Below, one piece after another: positions 52,133 to 63,575 of a DNA stretch of 64,000 nucleotides. The notes beneath the pieces were generated by a model. The model was not told where the DNA came from. It worked only from the letters and a program-made list of their open reading frames with translations, and did no database searches. The stretch is from the NCBI RefSeq assembly GCF_003797765.1, contig NZ_RKMB01000012.1, positions 62,001 to 126,000 on the forward strand. The letters are read 5' to 3'. The translations under genes were made by a program, and so were the position numbers. The first letter of the stretch is position 1. Each line of letters opens with the position of its first letter. The stretch comes from Ramlibacter sp. WS9. Its GTDB lineage: Bacteria; Pseudomonadota; Gammaproteobacteria; Burkholderiales; Burkholderiaceae_C.

Positions 52133-52390
52133 ATGGCACAGAAAAAAGGCGGCGGCTCTACGCGAAACGGGCGGGACTCCCAGCCCAAGATGCTCGGCGT
52201 GAAGGCTTTCGGCGGTGAACTCATCAGCGCCGGCTCCATCATCGTGCGCCAGCGCGGCACCAAGTTCCACCCCGGCACCAACGTCGGCGTGGGCAAGGAC
52301 CACACCCTGTTCGCCCTGGTCGAGGGTCACGTGCAATTCGCCGTGAAGGGCTCGATGAACAAGTCCACCGTGAGCGTGGTCCCGGCGTAA
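52133..52390 (+). CDS. rpmA: 50S ribosomal protein L27
   Basis: An 85-residue L27, whose N-terminal tail reaches the peptidyl transferase centre. Seen: [19 protein letters not shown] and [24 protein letters not shown]. There is no N-terminal cleavable extension of the Firmicutes type. An intrinsic terminator follows 22 bases after the stop. Confidence 0.98.
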   Translation: MAQKKGGGSTRNGRDSQPKMLGVKAFGGELISAGSIIVRQRGTKFHPGTNVGVGKDHTLFALVEGHVQFAVKGSMNKSTVSVVPA

Positions 52391-52411
52391 GTCATCAGGC
52401 TTTCCTGCAAG

Positions 52412-52443
52412 AAGGCCCTGCGTTCATTGCGCAGGGCCTTTTT
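52412..52443 (+). terminator. Intrinsic terminator after rpmA
   Basis: AAGGCCCTGCG (52412-52422) and CGCAGGGCCTT (52430-52440) form an 11-bp stem with a seven-base loop and a run of five T (52439-52443). It separates the ribosomal protein genes from obg, which starts 29 bases after it; some read-through is likely. Confidence 0.9.
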
Positions 52444-52459
52444 GTTGGTCGGTACTTAA

Positions 52460-54660
<2,201 letters not shown>

Positions 54661-54667
54661 CCGTCGG

Positions 54668-55159
54668 CTAGGGCCGGTCCAACCGGTCGATCGGCGAGCG
54701 CAAGTCGCCGAGGATTTTCGACGCCGAGCGGTTCGCGCCGTGGCCCACGCAAGCGCCCGTGCGGGCGATCACCAATGCGTGCCGTGACTGTTGCACCGCC
54801 TGCCACTGCGCGTCTTTCGCGACCACCCAGCCACTGCCGGGGTTGTGGCGCGCATAGACCTTGTGTTCCCCCGTGCTGCACCGGATGCCCTCGTACAGGC
54901 CGTTGACCACGCCGCTGGTACTGGTGGCCACCACCACATAGCGGACGATGCCGTCGCTTCCGAGCGTCACCGACCCAGGGGCCACACCGAACCGAAGTGT
55001 CGACCGCGGTATGTCGAGCGTGATCAACCCGTCCACGTTGATTGCGCCCGGCGGCGGCGCCTCGACTTCACGCCAGTCGGGATCGACCGGCGCAAGTTGG
55101 GCGTGTGCGAGCGAGGCCGCCAAGGCGAGCCCCAGCGCCAGGACACGGTCAAGGCGCAT
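54668..55159 (-). CDS. CNP1-like family exported protein
   Basis: A 163-residue protein with a clear signal peptide ([15 protein letters not shown], cleaved near residue 20). The mature part carries the CNP1 pattern: W-E near the start ([14 protein letters not shown]), ILRY-like [33 protein letters not shown], then W and a late Cys (GACVGHG). Function unknown; the family is found in Neisseria and Burkholderiales. Its start overlaps the rppH 3' end by 11 bases. Confidence 0.82.
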   Translation of the reverse strand: MRLDRVLALGLALAASLAHAQLAPVDPDWREVEAPPPGAINVDGLITLDIPRSTLRFGVAPGSVTLGSDGIVRYVVVATSTSGVVNGLYEGIRCSTGEHKVYARHNPGSGWVVAKDAQWQAVQQSRHALVIARTGACVGHGANRSASKILGDLRSPIDRLDRP

Positions 55160-55790
55160 GTTTGCCCCCTTGAGGGTTCAGGCTGGACTGCGGGTCAGGC
55201 TCGAAAGTCGCACCGGGCGGCAGTTCGATCCCCGCGCCCGGCATCGGCGCTTCCATGTCGTGGCCTTCATGGTCGCGGCCTCGCATGCCGCTGCGCAAGT
55301 AGCGATTGCGGTGGTCGTGCCGAGGCAGGAAGCGCGCCAGTTCGGTGAGCGCCATTTCGTAGACACCACGCTTGAATTCGACCACCACGTCGAGCGGCAC
55401 CCAGTAGTCGTTCCAACGCCAGGCGTCGAACTCCGGATGGTTGGTGGCGCGCAGGTTCAGGTTCCAGTCTTGCCCCGTCAACTGAAGCAGATACCAGATC
55501 TGTTTTTGGCCCTTGTAATGGCCACGCGCGTCGCGCCGGATGTACCGGTCGGGCACCTCATAGCGCAACCAGTCCCGGGTGCGGGCAATGATGCGCACAT
55601 GCTCAGGCTGCAGCCCCACCTCTTCGTGCAATTCACGGAACATGGCTTGCTCGGGCGTCTCGCCCCGGTCAATGCCACCCTGCGGAAACTGCCAGCTGTG
55701 GGTGCGTATGCGCTTGCCCCAGAAAACCTGGTTCTTCTGGTTGAGCAGGATGATGCCGACGTTGGGCCGAAAGCCGTCCCGGTCAAGCAT
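55149..55790 (-). CDS. rppH: RNA 5'-pyrophosphohydrolase
   Basis: A 213-residue NUDIX enzyme that removes pyrophosphate from mRNA 5' ends and so starts decay. Seen: [17 protein letters not shown], the [22 protein letters not shown] box with following EEVG (about residues 34-58), and [13 protein letters not shown]. The tail after about residue 170 is basic, then Pro- and Gly-rich, longer than in E. coli (176 aa). The Met of MLDRDG is the family start. Divergent from proS. Confidence 0.95.
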   Translation of the reverse strand: MLDRDGFRPNVGIILLNQKNQVFWGKRIRTHSWQFPQGGIDRGETPEQAMFRELHEEVGLQPEHVRIIARTRDWLRYEVPDRYIRRDARGHYKGQKQIWYLLQLTGQDWNLNLRATNHPEFDAWRWNDYWVPLDVVVEFKRGVYEMALTELARFLPRHDHRNRYLRSGMRGRDHEGHDMEAPMPGAGIELPPGATFEPDPQSSLNPQGGKHAP

Positions 55791-55882
55791 AATCAAACCC
55801 CAAATTTTTAAACTGAGTTCATTATGCACGGCGCGCTCTGCGCAGGCAAAGAGCTCAGCGGCCAGACGGCGGCCCCCATCCG

Positions 55883-57676
55883 ATGAAAGCATCCCAGTTT
55901 TTTATTTCCACCCAGAAAGAAGCACCGGCCGACGCCGAAGTGGTGAGCCACCAACTGATGATGCGGGCGGGCATGGTCAAGAAGCTGGGCGCCGGCATCT
56001 ACAGCTGGATGCCGATGGGACTGCGGGTGGTGCGCAAAATCGAGGCCATCGTGCGCGAAGAGATGAACCGCGCCGGCGCCGTCGAACTGCTGATGCCGGT
56101 GGTGCAGCCGGCCGAGTACTGGCAGGAGACAGGCCGCTGGGAAAAGATGGGCCCCGAGCTGATGCGCGTGAAGGACAGGCACGACCGCGACTTCATCATC
56201 CAGCCGACCAGCGAAGAGGTGGTGACGGACATTGCGAGGCAGGAGCTGCGCAGCTACAAGCAGTTGCCGAAGAACCTGTACCACATCCAGACGAAGTTTC
56301 GCGACGAGCGCCGGCCCCGATTTGGCGTCATGCGCAGCCGCGAATTCATCATGAAGGATGCGTACAGTTTCGACCGCGATGAAGCCGGCGCCAAGGCAAG
56401 CTACCAGGCGATGGCCAAGGCCTACCGCGCGATCTTCGATCGCTTCGGCTTGCGTTACCGCGCCGTGGCTGCCGACAGTGGTGCGATCGGTGGCGACCTG
56501 TCGGAGGAGTTCCAGGTGATCGCCGCGACGGGCGAGGACGCTATCGTGTACTGCCCCGATAGCACCTATGCGGCCAACATGGAAAAAGCCGAGGCGCTGC
56601 CGCCGAAAGCCGGACCTGTTGAGGGAATTGAATCCCCCGTCGAAGTAGAGACACCAGGCATGACAACCTGTGAGCAAGTTGCGCAGTTTTTGGATGTGCC
56701 CCTCGCAAAAACAGTCAAGTCCATCGTCTTGGCTACAGAGGCCAGCGGTCAACAACCTAAGATTTGGCTGCTTCTGATTCGTGGGGATCACACCATGAAC
56801 GAAGTCAAGGTCGCCAAAATCGCAGGTTTCGAAAATGGATGGCGACCCGCTTCAGCAAGCGAAATCTTCGAGAATTTTGGATGTCGGCCCGGTTACATCG
56901 GGCCGTTTGGTAAGCCCGAAGAAGTTGTGCTGCCGCCGTTTCCGGTCGATGATGGTTTCATATCGAGCCCTGTTGGTCGTCCACGCGTGAACCTAGTGGT
57001 TGATCTTGAGGTCGCATGTTTGTCGGATTGGGTTTGCGGTGCAAATCGCGACGGATATCACCGCAGAGGCGCGAACTGGACGTTGAGCCATCTTTCGTCC
57101 GCGGTTCGAGCAGATATTCGCAACGTCGTGGAAGGCGATCCTTCGCCCGATGGCAAGGGCGCACTCGCCATCGAGCGCGGCATCGAGATCGGCCACATCT
57201 TCTTCCTCGGCACCAAGTACAGCGACCCGATGAAGGCGAGCTTCCTCGACGAGAACGGCAAGCCGCAACTGATGCAGATGGGTTGCTACGGCATCGGCAT
57301 CACTCGGCTGCCGGCAGCCGCCATCGAGCAGAACAACGACGAGCGCGGCATCATCTGGCCCGACGCCATTGCGCCCTTCACGGTCGTGGTCTGCCCGATC
57401 GGCATGGACCGCAGCGCCGACGTGAAGGCGGCGGCCGAGAAGCTGCACGATGAACTGCTGGCAGCGGGTGTCGACGTGATGCTGGACGACCGCGGCGAGC
57501 GTCCGGGCGCCATGTTCGCGGATTGGGAACTGATCGGCGTGCCGCACCGCGTCGTCATTTCCGACCGCGGCTTGAAAGAAGGCCAGCTCGAATACCAGCA
57601 CCGCCGCGACGCGCAAGCCACCAAAGTGCCGGCGGGCGAGGTGTTCGGTTTCATCAAGGGCCGGTTGAAACCTTGA
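55883..57676 (+). CDS. proS: Prolyl-tRNA synthetase with low-GC editing domain
   Basis: A 597-residue class II synthetase of the bacterial type. The catalytic core shows [22 protein letters not shown], the motif 2 region [28 protein letters not shown] and motif 3 [10 protein letters not shown]. An anticodon domain follows (about 490-597). The inserted editing domain (about residues 240-415; bases 56610-57130) includes the TVKSIVL lysine expected for Ala-tRNA(Pro) clearance. Its GC is about 50% on the lines I counted, against about 58-65% in the flanking core. Codon choice also shifts (more A/T third positions). This is a mosaic pattern. The stop overlaps the TTG start of the next gene. Confidence 0.95.
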   Translation: MKASQFFISTQKEAPADAEVVSHQLMMRAGMVKKLGAGIYSWMPMGLRVVRKIEAIVREEMNRAGAVELLMPVVQPAEYWQETGRWEKMGPELMRVKDRHDRDFIIQPTSEEVVTDIARQELRSYKQLPKNLYHIQTKFRDERRPRFGVMRSREFIMKDAYSFDRDEAGAKASYQAMAKAYRAIFDRFGLRYRAVAADSGAIGGDLSEEFQVIAATGEDAIVYCPDSTYAANMEKAEALPPKAGPVEGIESPVEVETPGMTTCEQVAQFLDVPLAKTVKSIVLATEASGQQPKIWLLLIRGDHTMNEVKVAKIAGFENGWRPASASEIFENFGCRPGYIGPFGKPEEVVLPPFPVDDGFISSPVGRPRVNLVVDLEVACLSDWVCGANRDGYHRRGANWTLSHLSSAVRADIRNVVEGDPSPDGKGALAIERGIEIGHIFFLGTKYSDPMKASFLDENGKPQLMQMGCYGIGITRLPAAAIEQNNDERGIIWPDAIAPFTVVVCPIGMDRSADVKAAAEKLHDELLAAGVDVMLDDRGERPGAMFADWELIGVPHRVVISDRGLKEGQLEYQHRRDAQATKVPAGEVFGFIKGRLKP

Positions 57677-58353
57677 TTACCCGGCGCAATTGCCTGCGGA
57701 CCGGCATCGCAGGCGCAACGTCCCTGTGGCTGCCGTCAGAGGCCTGGGCTGGTGCGCAACAGGAGGAAGCGCTCGCGGATTCCGTTCGCAATGCGTTGCG
57801 CTCCGCTATTGCCAGTTCGGCTCCGCCCGAACTCGAGTTCCGTGATATCGATGAGCGACTTGCTCATCTCCGCTGGCTGGGCCAGATGAGCGGACGGCTC
57901 AGAAGTCGGATACAGAATTGGGACGAACGAAAAGCATTCCTTCAGTGGGTTTGGTATGAGAGCAAGCGGGCCGCTCTTGAGACTAGTCTCGTGCTTGGTC
58001 TGATCCAAGTCGAGAGCAACTTCCGCAAGTACGCCGTGAGCCCCGTCGGTGCGAGGGGCTACATGCAGGTCATGCCATTTTGGGCCCGATTGATTGGCAA
58101 TGGTGAGGTGGACAAGCTATTCATAATGCAGGTGAACTTGCGTTTCGGATGCGTAATACTGCGCCACTACTTGGTGGACCGTGAACGCCTCGACTTGTTC
58201 ATGGCGCTGGGACGCTACAACGGAAGCCGCGGCAAGCCGCAATATCCCAACGCCGTGCTTGCTGCAAAAAAAAACTGGGAATTCTTTCATCAGCCCCCGG
58301 CCCCCGAGCGGCCCGCCGACCCCACAAAGCCCACCACCGGCGGGCCTAACTGA
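57673..58353 (+). CDS. Lytic transglycosylase (SLT domain)
   Basis: A 226-residue protein with an N-terminal [24 protein letters not shown] that looks like an export signal, twin-arginine-like. The SLT domain (about 95-200) has the catalytic Glu in [30 protein letters not shown], then the AL-RYNGS motif ([18 protein letters not shown]). It cleaves peptidoglycan with 1,6-anhydro-MurNAc formation. The TTG at 57673 overlaps the proS stop as TTGA. GC is low in parts (45-57% on several lines), similar to the proS editing domain. Confidence 0.88.
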   Translation: MITRRNCLRTGIAGATSLWLPSEAWAGAQQEEALADSVRNALRSAIASSAPPELEFRDIDERLAHLRWLGQMSGRLRSRIQNWDERKAFLQWVWYESKRAALETSLVLGLIQVESNFRKYAVSPVGARGYMQVMPFWARLIGNGEVDKLFIMQVNLRFGCVILRHYLVDRERLDLFMALGRYNGSRGKPQYPNAVLAAKKNWEFFHQPPAPERPADPTKPTTGGPN

Positions 58354-58361
58354 GTGCCCCT

Positions 58362-59387
58362 CTACTGGACGAAGCCGATCTTTCCCTTCGCGGTTCCTGC
58401 CTTCGGCAGGTCGTCTACCGACACTTCACCGCGCTGGCCTAGCCTCGCATTGCCGAAGCCCGTCATCAACGCACGGCGCATGTCGCGCGGCGCCAGGTCA
58501 GCCAACTGGTCGAGCAAATCGTCGGCGGGTTCCGGATCGAACCGATCGCCCCAACCGTGTTCAGCGCGTATGGAAGCGTAGAGGTTGCGTGCGATCTGCC
58601 GTGCCGCATCGAACGACGGCGGCTCGATCTCGAACACATTCATGCGGTTCATGATCGGCTCGGGGATCGATCTTTCGTCATTGGCCGTCATGATCCAGAT
58701 CACCTGGCTGGCGTCGATCGCGACTTCCGCGAATTCATCGATGAAGGCGCTGGCGGTGTCGTGCTCCAGCAGGCCGTACATCGCGCCGAGAGGGTCGTAT
58801 TGCGCGTCGGCGCTGGCCTTGTCGATCTCGTCCACCACGATCACCGGGTTGGCGTACTGGCCCTCGACCAGGGCTTCGAACACCTTGCCGGGCTTCGCGC
58901 CCTTCCATTGCGACGATGCACCCGACAGCAGCCAACCGGCTGTCATCGAGCTCATCGGCACCAGGTTCATGCCGGTGCCCAGCAGCTCGGCCAGCTTGCG
59001 GGCGAAGTGGGTCTTGCCGATGCCCGGCGGGCCGAGTAGCAGCATGGGCGTGACTTCGAGGCCGTCCCGGCAATCCTGCGACAGCGCCACATGGCGTTTC
59101 ACGTCGTCAAGCGCGTCCGTGAAGTTGGGCAATTGCTCGTAGAGGCTTGCCATGTCGGGCAGGCCGCTGGGCTTGACCTGGAAGCGTTCGGGACCGCGTT
59201 CGAGCATGCGCTCGTAGGTCGTGCGCAGACTCTCATGGTCGCGGCCGGGCAGCTTGGCCAGCTTGCGTTCCACGTCATGCGGGCGGAACACGCTTCGCAA
59301 GCTTGCCACGGGCAGCTGGAACGAAGAAGACTGATGAGGAACGAGACTGCGTGATTCCACTTCACACTCCTGTCGGGCTTTGCTCAT
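58362..59387 (-). CDS. AAA-family ATPase (ClpX/Lon-like, no protease domain)
   Basis: A 341-residue AAA protein. Seen: Walker A LLGPPGIGKTHFARKLAE near residue 125, Walker B VIVVDEIDKASAD near 185, a sensor 1 Asn in IWIMTANDERSIPEPIMNRM, and sensor 2 Arg in PRDMRRALMTGFGNA. There is no N-terminal substrate domain of Lon and no Ser-Lys protease. The start at the Met of MSKARQ is a choice among several. The gene converges on the transglycosylase. The substrate is unknown. Confidence 0.8.
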   Translation of the reverse strand: MSKARQECEVESRSLVPHQSSSFQLPVASLRSVFRPHDVERKLAKLPGRDHESLRTTYERMLERGPERFQVKPSGLPDMASLYEQLPNFTDALDDVKRHVALSQDCRDGLEVTPMLLLGPPGIGKTHFARKLAELLGTGMNLVPMSSMTAGWLLSGASSQWKGAKPGKVFEALVEGQYANPVIVVDEIDKASADAQYDPLGAMYGLLEHDTASAFIDEFAEVAIDASQVIWIMTANDERSIPEPIMNRMNVFEIEPPSFDAARQIARNLYASIRAEHGWGDRFDPEPADDLLDQLADLAPRDMRRALMTGFGNARLGQRGEVSVDDLPKAGTAKGKIGFVQ

Positions 59388-59497
59388 TCCAGCATAAGCC
59401 GTGCCAGGAGGCAATGGCGGGGACCGCAAGCCCGAGCGGATGTCGGAAAAATGCGATCACTGCTGGCAGCCGCGTTGCGCGACTGCTATCAAAGCCG

Positions 59498-59524
59498 TGG
59501 ATCCCGAATCAAGTCCGGGACGGC
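59498..59524. repeat. Short GGATCCCG...CGGGAC palindrome upstream of grxD's end
   Basis: The sequence GGATCCCGAATCAAGTCCGGGAC resembles the TCATCCCGGGCTTGACCCCGGATGA element that lies inside prmC at 60406-60434, with the same centre (T-CAAG/CTTGA) and CCCGG arms. It lies just past the grxD stop. A widespread short repeat. Confidence 0.5.
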
Positions 59525-59531
59525 TTTATCT

Positions 59532-59858
59532 TCAGCTTTGCGTGGTGCCCAGGACTTGCTGCAGCTCACCGCTCTGATACATCTCCATCATGATGTCCGA
59601 GCCGCCGACGAACTCACCCTTCACGTAGAGCTGGGGGATGGTCGGCCAGTTGCTGTATTCCTTGATGCCCTGGCGGATTTCCTCGTCTTCCAGCACGTTG
59701 ACGGTGGTCACGGCTTTCGGATCGACGCCGCAGGCCTTCAGGATCTGGATCGCGCGGCCGGAAAAGCCGCATTGCGGGAAACTGGCGTTGCCCTTCATGA
59801 ACAGCAGGACGTCGCTGTTTTTGACGAGTTGGTCGATGCGTTGCTGGGTGGCGCTCAT
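59532..59858 (-). CDS. grxD: Monothiol glutaredoxin (CGFS type)
   Basis: A 108-residue Grx4-type protein that carries [2Fe-2S] clusters. Seen: [20 protein letters not shown] with the CGFS site at Cys30, [29 protein letters not shown]. The Met of MSATQQR is the family start with a GGAGA site upstream. Last gene of the hemA-prfA-prmC-grxD run. Confidence 0.96.
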   Translation of the reverse strand: MSATQQRIDQLVKNSDVLLFMKGNASFPQCGFSGRAIQILKACGVDPKAVTTVNVLEDEEIRQGIKEYSNWPTIPQLYVKGEFVGGSDIMMEMYQSGELQQVLGTTQS

Positions 59859-59905
59859 GGGGAATCTCCTGGGCAGGCTGCGGGCCTGTGACACGTTGGG
59901 ACGGA

Positions 59906-60742
59906 TTATCCCAGTTCAAGCCATTGGCCGCCGGAGCAGCGCTCAATGCCCGCCAGGTCCTTGCGGCTGGCCACCGAGCGGAACCCCGCCGCGGCCAGCA
60001 ATTGCCTCACGGCAGGCGCCTGGTCCCAACCATGTTCCAGCAGCAACCAGCCGCCGGGCCTCAGGTGAGCGGGGGCCTGGGTGGCGATGGCGCGGATGTC
60101 GTCCAGGCCGTCGGGTCCCGAGGCAAGCGCGGCCAGGGGTTCGTGGGTGAGGGCGCCCAGATGGGGGTCGGTGGCGGCGACGTAGGGCGGGTTGCTGACG
60201 ATGAGGTCGTAGCGGCCACCAGCTTCCGCCAGCCAGCACGATCGCCGAAAAGCCACGTCGAGCGACAGGGCCCGCGAGTTTGCGGCTGCGACTTCGAGGG
60301 CGCCTTCGCTGGCGTCGATGGCCTCGACGCTCGCCTGAGGGCAGTGCTTCTTGATCGCCAAGGCGATGGCTCCGCTGCCTGTGCCCAGGTCGATGACCGA
60401 GGGGTTGTCATCCCGGGCTTGACCCCGGATGACAGCCAGAGCCCATTCCACCAGGGTTTCGGTGTCGGGCCGAGGCACAAGCACGCGCTGATCCACCGCC
60501 AACCGCAGGCCGAAGAACTCCTTGTGCCCCACGATGTACGCCAGCGGTTCGCCCGCTGTACGCCTGCGGCAAGAACCCATGAACGCCTCGTGCGCTGCAA
60601 GGTCCAGCGCGTCATCGTCATGCGCCAGCAGCCAGGCGCGGCCCTCGTCTTCGCGTTGCACCACATGAAGAAGAAGCAATTGAGCATCCAGCCGCTCCAG
60701 TCCCAGCGCGGCGGCCGCTGCGAGCGCCTGCGCAATCGTCAT
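59906..60742 (-). CDS. prmC: Release factor glutamine methyltransferase, carrying an in-frame repeat
   Basis: A 278-residue enzyme that methylates the Gln of the GGQ motif in release factors. Seen: [34 protein letters not shown], the SAM loop [15 protein letters not shown] and the catalytic NPPY (IVSNPPYVA). Residues about 103-112 ([10 protein letters not shown]) are encoded by a 29-base palindromic repeat. They lie exactly in the linker between the N-terminal helical domain and the methyltransferase fold. The start overlaps the prfA stop (ATGA), fitting its role on RF1. Confidence 0.95.
   Translation of the reverse strand: MTIAQALAAAAALGLERLDAQLLLLHVVQREDEGRAWLLAHDDDALDLAAHEAFMGSCRRRTAGEPLAYIVGHKEFFGLRLAVDQRVLVPRPDTETLVEWALAVIRGQARDDNPSVIDLGTGSGAIALAIKKHCPQASVEAIDASEGALEVAAANSRALSLDVAFRRSCWLAEAGGRYDLIVSNPPYVAATDPHLGALTHEPLAALASGPDGLDDIRAIATQAPAHLRPGGWLLLEHGWDQAPAVRQLLAAAGFRSVASRKDLAGIERCSGGQWLELG
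60406..60434. repeat. Palindromic repeat inside prmC
   Basis: TGTCATCCCGGG (60406-60417), centre CTTGA, then CCCCGGATGACA (60423-60434): arms complementary except one position. This TCATCCCGGG-CTTGA-CCCGGATGA form is a widely repeated extragenic palindrome in proteobacteria. Here it lies within a coding sequence and stays in frame. Confidence 0.8.
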
Positions 60743-61833
60743 CAGCGACCGCCCAGCCCGATTTCCAACTCTTCCAGCTGTTCGGCCTTGCGCGCCAGCA
60801 GCAGCGCCTCGACCACCTCGTCGAGGTCGCCTTCCATGATGAACTGAAGCTTGTAGAGCGTGAGGTTGATGCGGTGGTCGGTCAGGCGCCCCTGCGGGAA
60901 GTTGTAGGTGCGGATGCGGTCGCTGCGGTCGCCGCTGCCGATCAAGCCCTTGCGCGTGGCGGCTTCCTTGGCGGCGCGTTCGCTGCGCTCCTTTTCCTTG
61001 ATGCGCGCCGCAAGGACCTGCATCGCCTTGGCCTTGTTGCGGTGCTGCGACCGATCGTCCTGGCACTCGGCGACGATTCCCGTCGGCAAGTGGGTGATGC
61101 GCACGGCGGAGTCCGTCTTGTTGATGTGCTGGCCGCCGGCCCCGCTGGCGCGGTACGTGTCGATGCGCAAGTCGGCCGGGTTGATCTGCACCGCCTGGGC
61201 CTCGTCGGGTTCGGGCAGCGCGGCGACGGTGCAGGCGCTGGTGTGGATGCGGCCCTGCGTCTCGGTGGCGGGCACGCGTTGAACGCGGTGGCCGCCCGAC
61301 TCGAACTTCAGCTTCCCGTACACGCCATCGCCGACGACGCGGATCACCACTTCCTTGTAGCCGCCGACTTCGCCTTCGCTTTCGCTGACGATCTCGACGC
61401 GCCAGCTCTGCCGCTCCGCGTAGCGCGTGTACATGCGGAGCAGGTCGCCGGCGAACAAGGCCGACTCGTCGCCACCGGTGCCGGCCCGGATTTCGAGGAA
61501 GGTATTGCGCACGTCGTCCGGGTCCTTTGGCAGCAGCAGGCGCTGCAGTTCCTCCTCAAGGCCAGGAATCTCGGCCTCGAGCGCGGCGATCTCGTCACGT
61601 GCCATCTCGGCCATCTCGGGGTCTTCGAGCATTTCACGGGCTTGTGCCAAGCCGCTTTCCCGATCGAGGAAGCGCTCGAAAAGCGCTGCCACTTCGCTGA
61701 CTTCGGTGTGCTCGCGGCCGAGCGCGCGAAAGCGATCCATGTCCTGCACGACTTCGGGCTGTTGCAGGAAGAAGTCCAGCTCTTTCAGGCGGATCGGGTA
61801 GCGTTCGAGTTGCTGGCGGAGAAAGGTTTTCAT
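60742..61833 (-). CDS. prfA: Peptide chain release factor 1
   Basis: A 363-residue RF1 that reads UAA and UAG. Seen: the discriminator region with PAT in [16 protein letters not shown], the catalytic GGQ in [22 protein letters not shown] near residue 230, and the C-terminal [12 protein letters not shown]. Full family length. Second gene of the hemA-prfA-prmC-grxD run; prmC follows with an overlap. Confidence 0.97.
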   Translation of the reverse strand: MKTFLRQQLERYPIRLKELDFFLQQPEVVQDMDRFRALGREHTEVSEVAALFERFLDRESGLAQAREMLEDPEMAEMARDEIAALEAEIPGLEEELQRLLLPKDPDDVRNTFLEIRAGTGGDESALFAGDLLRMYTRYAERQSWRVEIVSESEGEVGGYKEVVIRVVGDGVYGKLKFESGGHRVQRVPATETQGRIHTSACTVAALPEPDEAQAVQINPADLRIDTYRASGAGGQHINKTDSAVRITHLPTGIVAECQDDRSQHRNKAKAMQVLAARIKEKERSERAAKEAATRKGLIGSGDRSDRIRTYNFPQGRLTDHRINLTLYKLQFIMEGDLDEVVEALLLARKAEQLEELEIGLGGR

Positions 61834-61846
61834 GGGGGAATGACAG

Positions 61847-61900
61847 ATGACAAATGACTTCGCTGCGCTTCAATGACCGCGCTACTTTGTCATTTGTCAT
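61847..61900. repeat. ATGACAAATGAC repeat pair between hemA and prfA
   Basis: ATGACAAATGAC (61847-61858) and GTCATTTGTCAT (61889-61900) flank TTCGCTGCGCTTCAATGAC. The 30-base run from 61848 is identical but for one base to that at 39538. More small palindromes (GCGCCCGCAGGGCGC) follow up to about 61938. It lies inside the operon message between hemA and prfA. Confidence 0.7.
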
Positions 61901-61949
61901 CGACGCGCAGCGAGGTCATGCGCCCGCAGGGCGCGTCATGTGAGCGCCG

Positions 61950-63209
61950 CTAACGCTCTTTGCGCAAGAAGAAATGCTCGATCGCCGTGCTGGCGCGTTG
62001 CCGCGCCTGGGCGTCGCCCGCGTGCAGTTCGGCCATGGCGCCGTGCAGCATCTTTTGCGTGAGACCCTTCGACAGGGCCTCGAGCACCGCATCGACGTTC
62101 TCGCCTTTGGCGAGCATCTTGCGAGCCCGGGCCAGCTCGAGCACACGCCATTGGTCGGCCTGCGCGTTGAGCTGCTGGATCAGCGGGACGCTGCCGCGCT
62201 GGTCCATCCAGTGCAGGAAGCTTTGCACGCCGGCGTCGATGATGGCCTCGGCCTGCTGGACGGCGGCCTGGCGGTTGGCCTGGCCGGTCTGCACCACATG
62301 CGCGAGATCGTCCACGGTGTAGAGGTAAACGTCTTCCAGCGCCTTGACTTCCGGCTCGATGTCACGCGGAACGGCCAGGTCGACCATGAACATCGGGCGA
62401 TGCTTGCGGGCCTTGAGCGCGCGCTCGACGGCGCCCAGCCCGATGATTGGCAGGGTACTCGCCGTACAGCTGACGACGGCGTCGAACTCGTGCAGCCGGC
62501 TGGGCAAGTCGGCCAGGCGCATGACTTCGCCGCCGAAGCGGGTGGCCAGCCGTTCGCCGCGCTCCAGCGTGCGGTTGGCGATGGCGATTCCTTTGGGGTT
62601 GCGCGCCGCGAAATGGGTGGCGGCCAGCTCGATCATCTCTCCGGCGCCGACGAACAGCACACGGATCTTGCCCAGGTCCTCGAACAGCTGGCCCGCCAGG
62701 CGCACGGCAGCCGCGGCCATGCTGATCGAGTGAGCACCGATTTCGGTGGAGGTGCGCACTTCCTTGGCGACGGCAAAGGAACGCTGGAACAATTGGTTGA
62801 GCGTGGTGCCCAGCGCGCCGGCCTGGTCGGCCATGCGGACGGCGTCCTTCATCTGGCCCAGGATCTGGGGCTCGCCCAGCACCATCGAATCGAGCCCGCT
62901 GGCCACACGGAATGCGTGCCGGGCCGCCAGGCCGTCATGCAACGTGTAGGCGTGCGAGCGCAGTATTGAGGGTGACACGCCGCCGGAATGGGCGAGCCAC
63001 TCCAGGGTGGGGTCGATGTCGCCGTGGTCGCCCGCGCAATAGATTTCGGTTCGGTTGCAAGTGGACAGGATGGCCGCTTCGGGCCGGCGCGCCAACGCCT
63101 CGCGCAACGACTTGAGCGTAGGCTCCACCTGGTCGATGGCATAGGCGAACCGGCCGCGCAAATCGAGCGGCGCGGTCGTGTGGTTAATGCCTAAAGCCCA
63201 GACTGCCAT
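61950..63209 (-). CDS. hemA: Glutamyl-tRNA reductase
   Basis: A 419-residue NADPH enzyme that makes glutamate-1-semialdehyde for tetrapyrroles. Seen: [18 protein letters not shown], the nucleophilic Cys51 in [24 protein letters not shown], the NADPH loop [16 protein letters not shown], and the C-terminal dimerisation helices. A TATAAT lies six bases before the ATG, with no ribosome site between, so the message may be leaderless. First gene of hemA-prfA-prmC-grxD. Confidence 0.97.
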   Translation of the reverse strand: MAVWALGINHTTAPLDLRGRFAYAIDQVEPTLKSLREALARRPEAAILSTCNRTEIYCAGDHGDIDPTLEWLAHSGGVSPSILRSHAYTLHDGLAARHAFRVASGLDSMVLGEPQILGQMKDAVRMADQAGALGTTLNQLFQRSFAVAKEVRTSTEIGAHSISMAAAAVRLAGQLFEDLGKIRVLFVGAGEMIELAATHFAARNPKGIAIANRTLERGERLATRFGGEVMRLADLPSRLHEFDAVVSCTASTLPIIGLGAVERALKARKHRPMFMVDLAVPRDIEPEVKALEDVYLYTVDDLAHVVQTGQANRQAAVQQAEAIIDAGVQSFLHWMDQRGSVPLIQQLNAQADQWRVLELARARKMLAKGENVDAVLEALSKGLTQKMLHGAMAELHAGDAQARQRASTAIEHFFLRKER

Positions 63210-63215
63210 CCAGAG

Positions 63216-63221
63216 ATTATA
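63216..63221 (-). promoter_or_regulatory. TATAAT -10 element abutting hemA
   Basis: On the minus strand TATAAT is followed by CTCTGG and then the hemA ATG at 63209. A start seven bases after the -10 would fall on the A of the ATG. The -35 is weak: TTGATA occurs but with only 13 bases of spacer. Confidence 0.5.
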
Positions 63222-63268
63222 AAATTTGCTGAACTATCAAGCGCTTGCGCATCGTCAAGTCCCCGCGA

Positions 63269-63547
63269 ATGGGCCCTTTGGAGCTTTTTTTTCACGTTGC
63301 CGCCTTCATGGCGCCAGCCCTCGCAGTCGCCACCGCAATGGCGGCCGCCGCCCGCATTTTACTGCCGCGCCGCCCGGACAGCGGCTCATGGTGGGCGAAT
63401 GCAGCTATCAATTCGATAGTCGGCCTCGGTGTGTCCGCAGCCGGTCTGTGGTATTTTGGCGTCGATGGCAAGATGGCCACCTATGCGGCGCTGGTGGTCG
63501 CGGTGGCCAGTGCCCAATGGACGTCCAGCCGAGCCTGGCGGGGCTGA
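63269..63547 (+). CDS. Small predicted membrane protein
   Basis: A 92-residue protein with three hydrophobic stretches (about 3-28, 42-60, 64-80) joined by short basic loops (RILLPRRPDS). No motif is recognised. I take the ATG at 63269; a TTG at 63245 would add eight polar residues. It precedes the oxygenase gene by 28 bases on the same strand and is divergent from hemA. Confidence 0.65.
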   Translation: MGPLELFFHVAAFMAPALAVATAMAAAARILLPRRPDSGSWWANAAINSIVGLGVSAAGLWYFGVDGKMATYAALVVAVASAQWTSSRAWRG

Positions 63548-63575
63548 AAGCGGGGCAAAATCGAATGACAGCACC

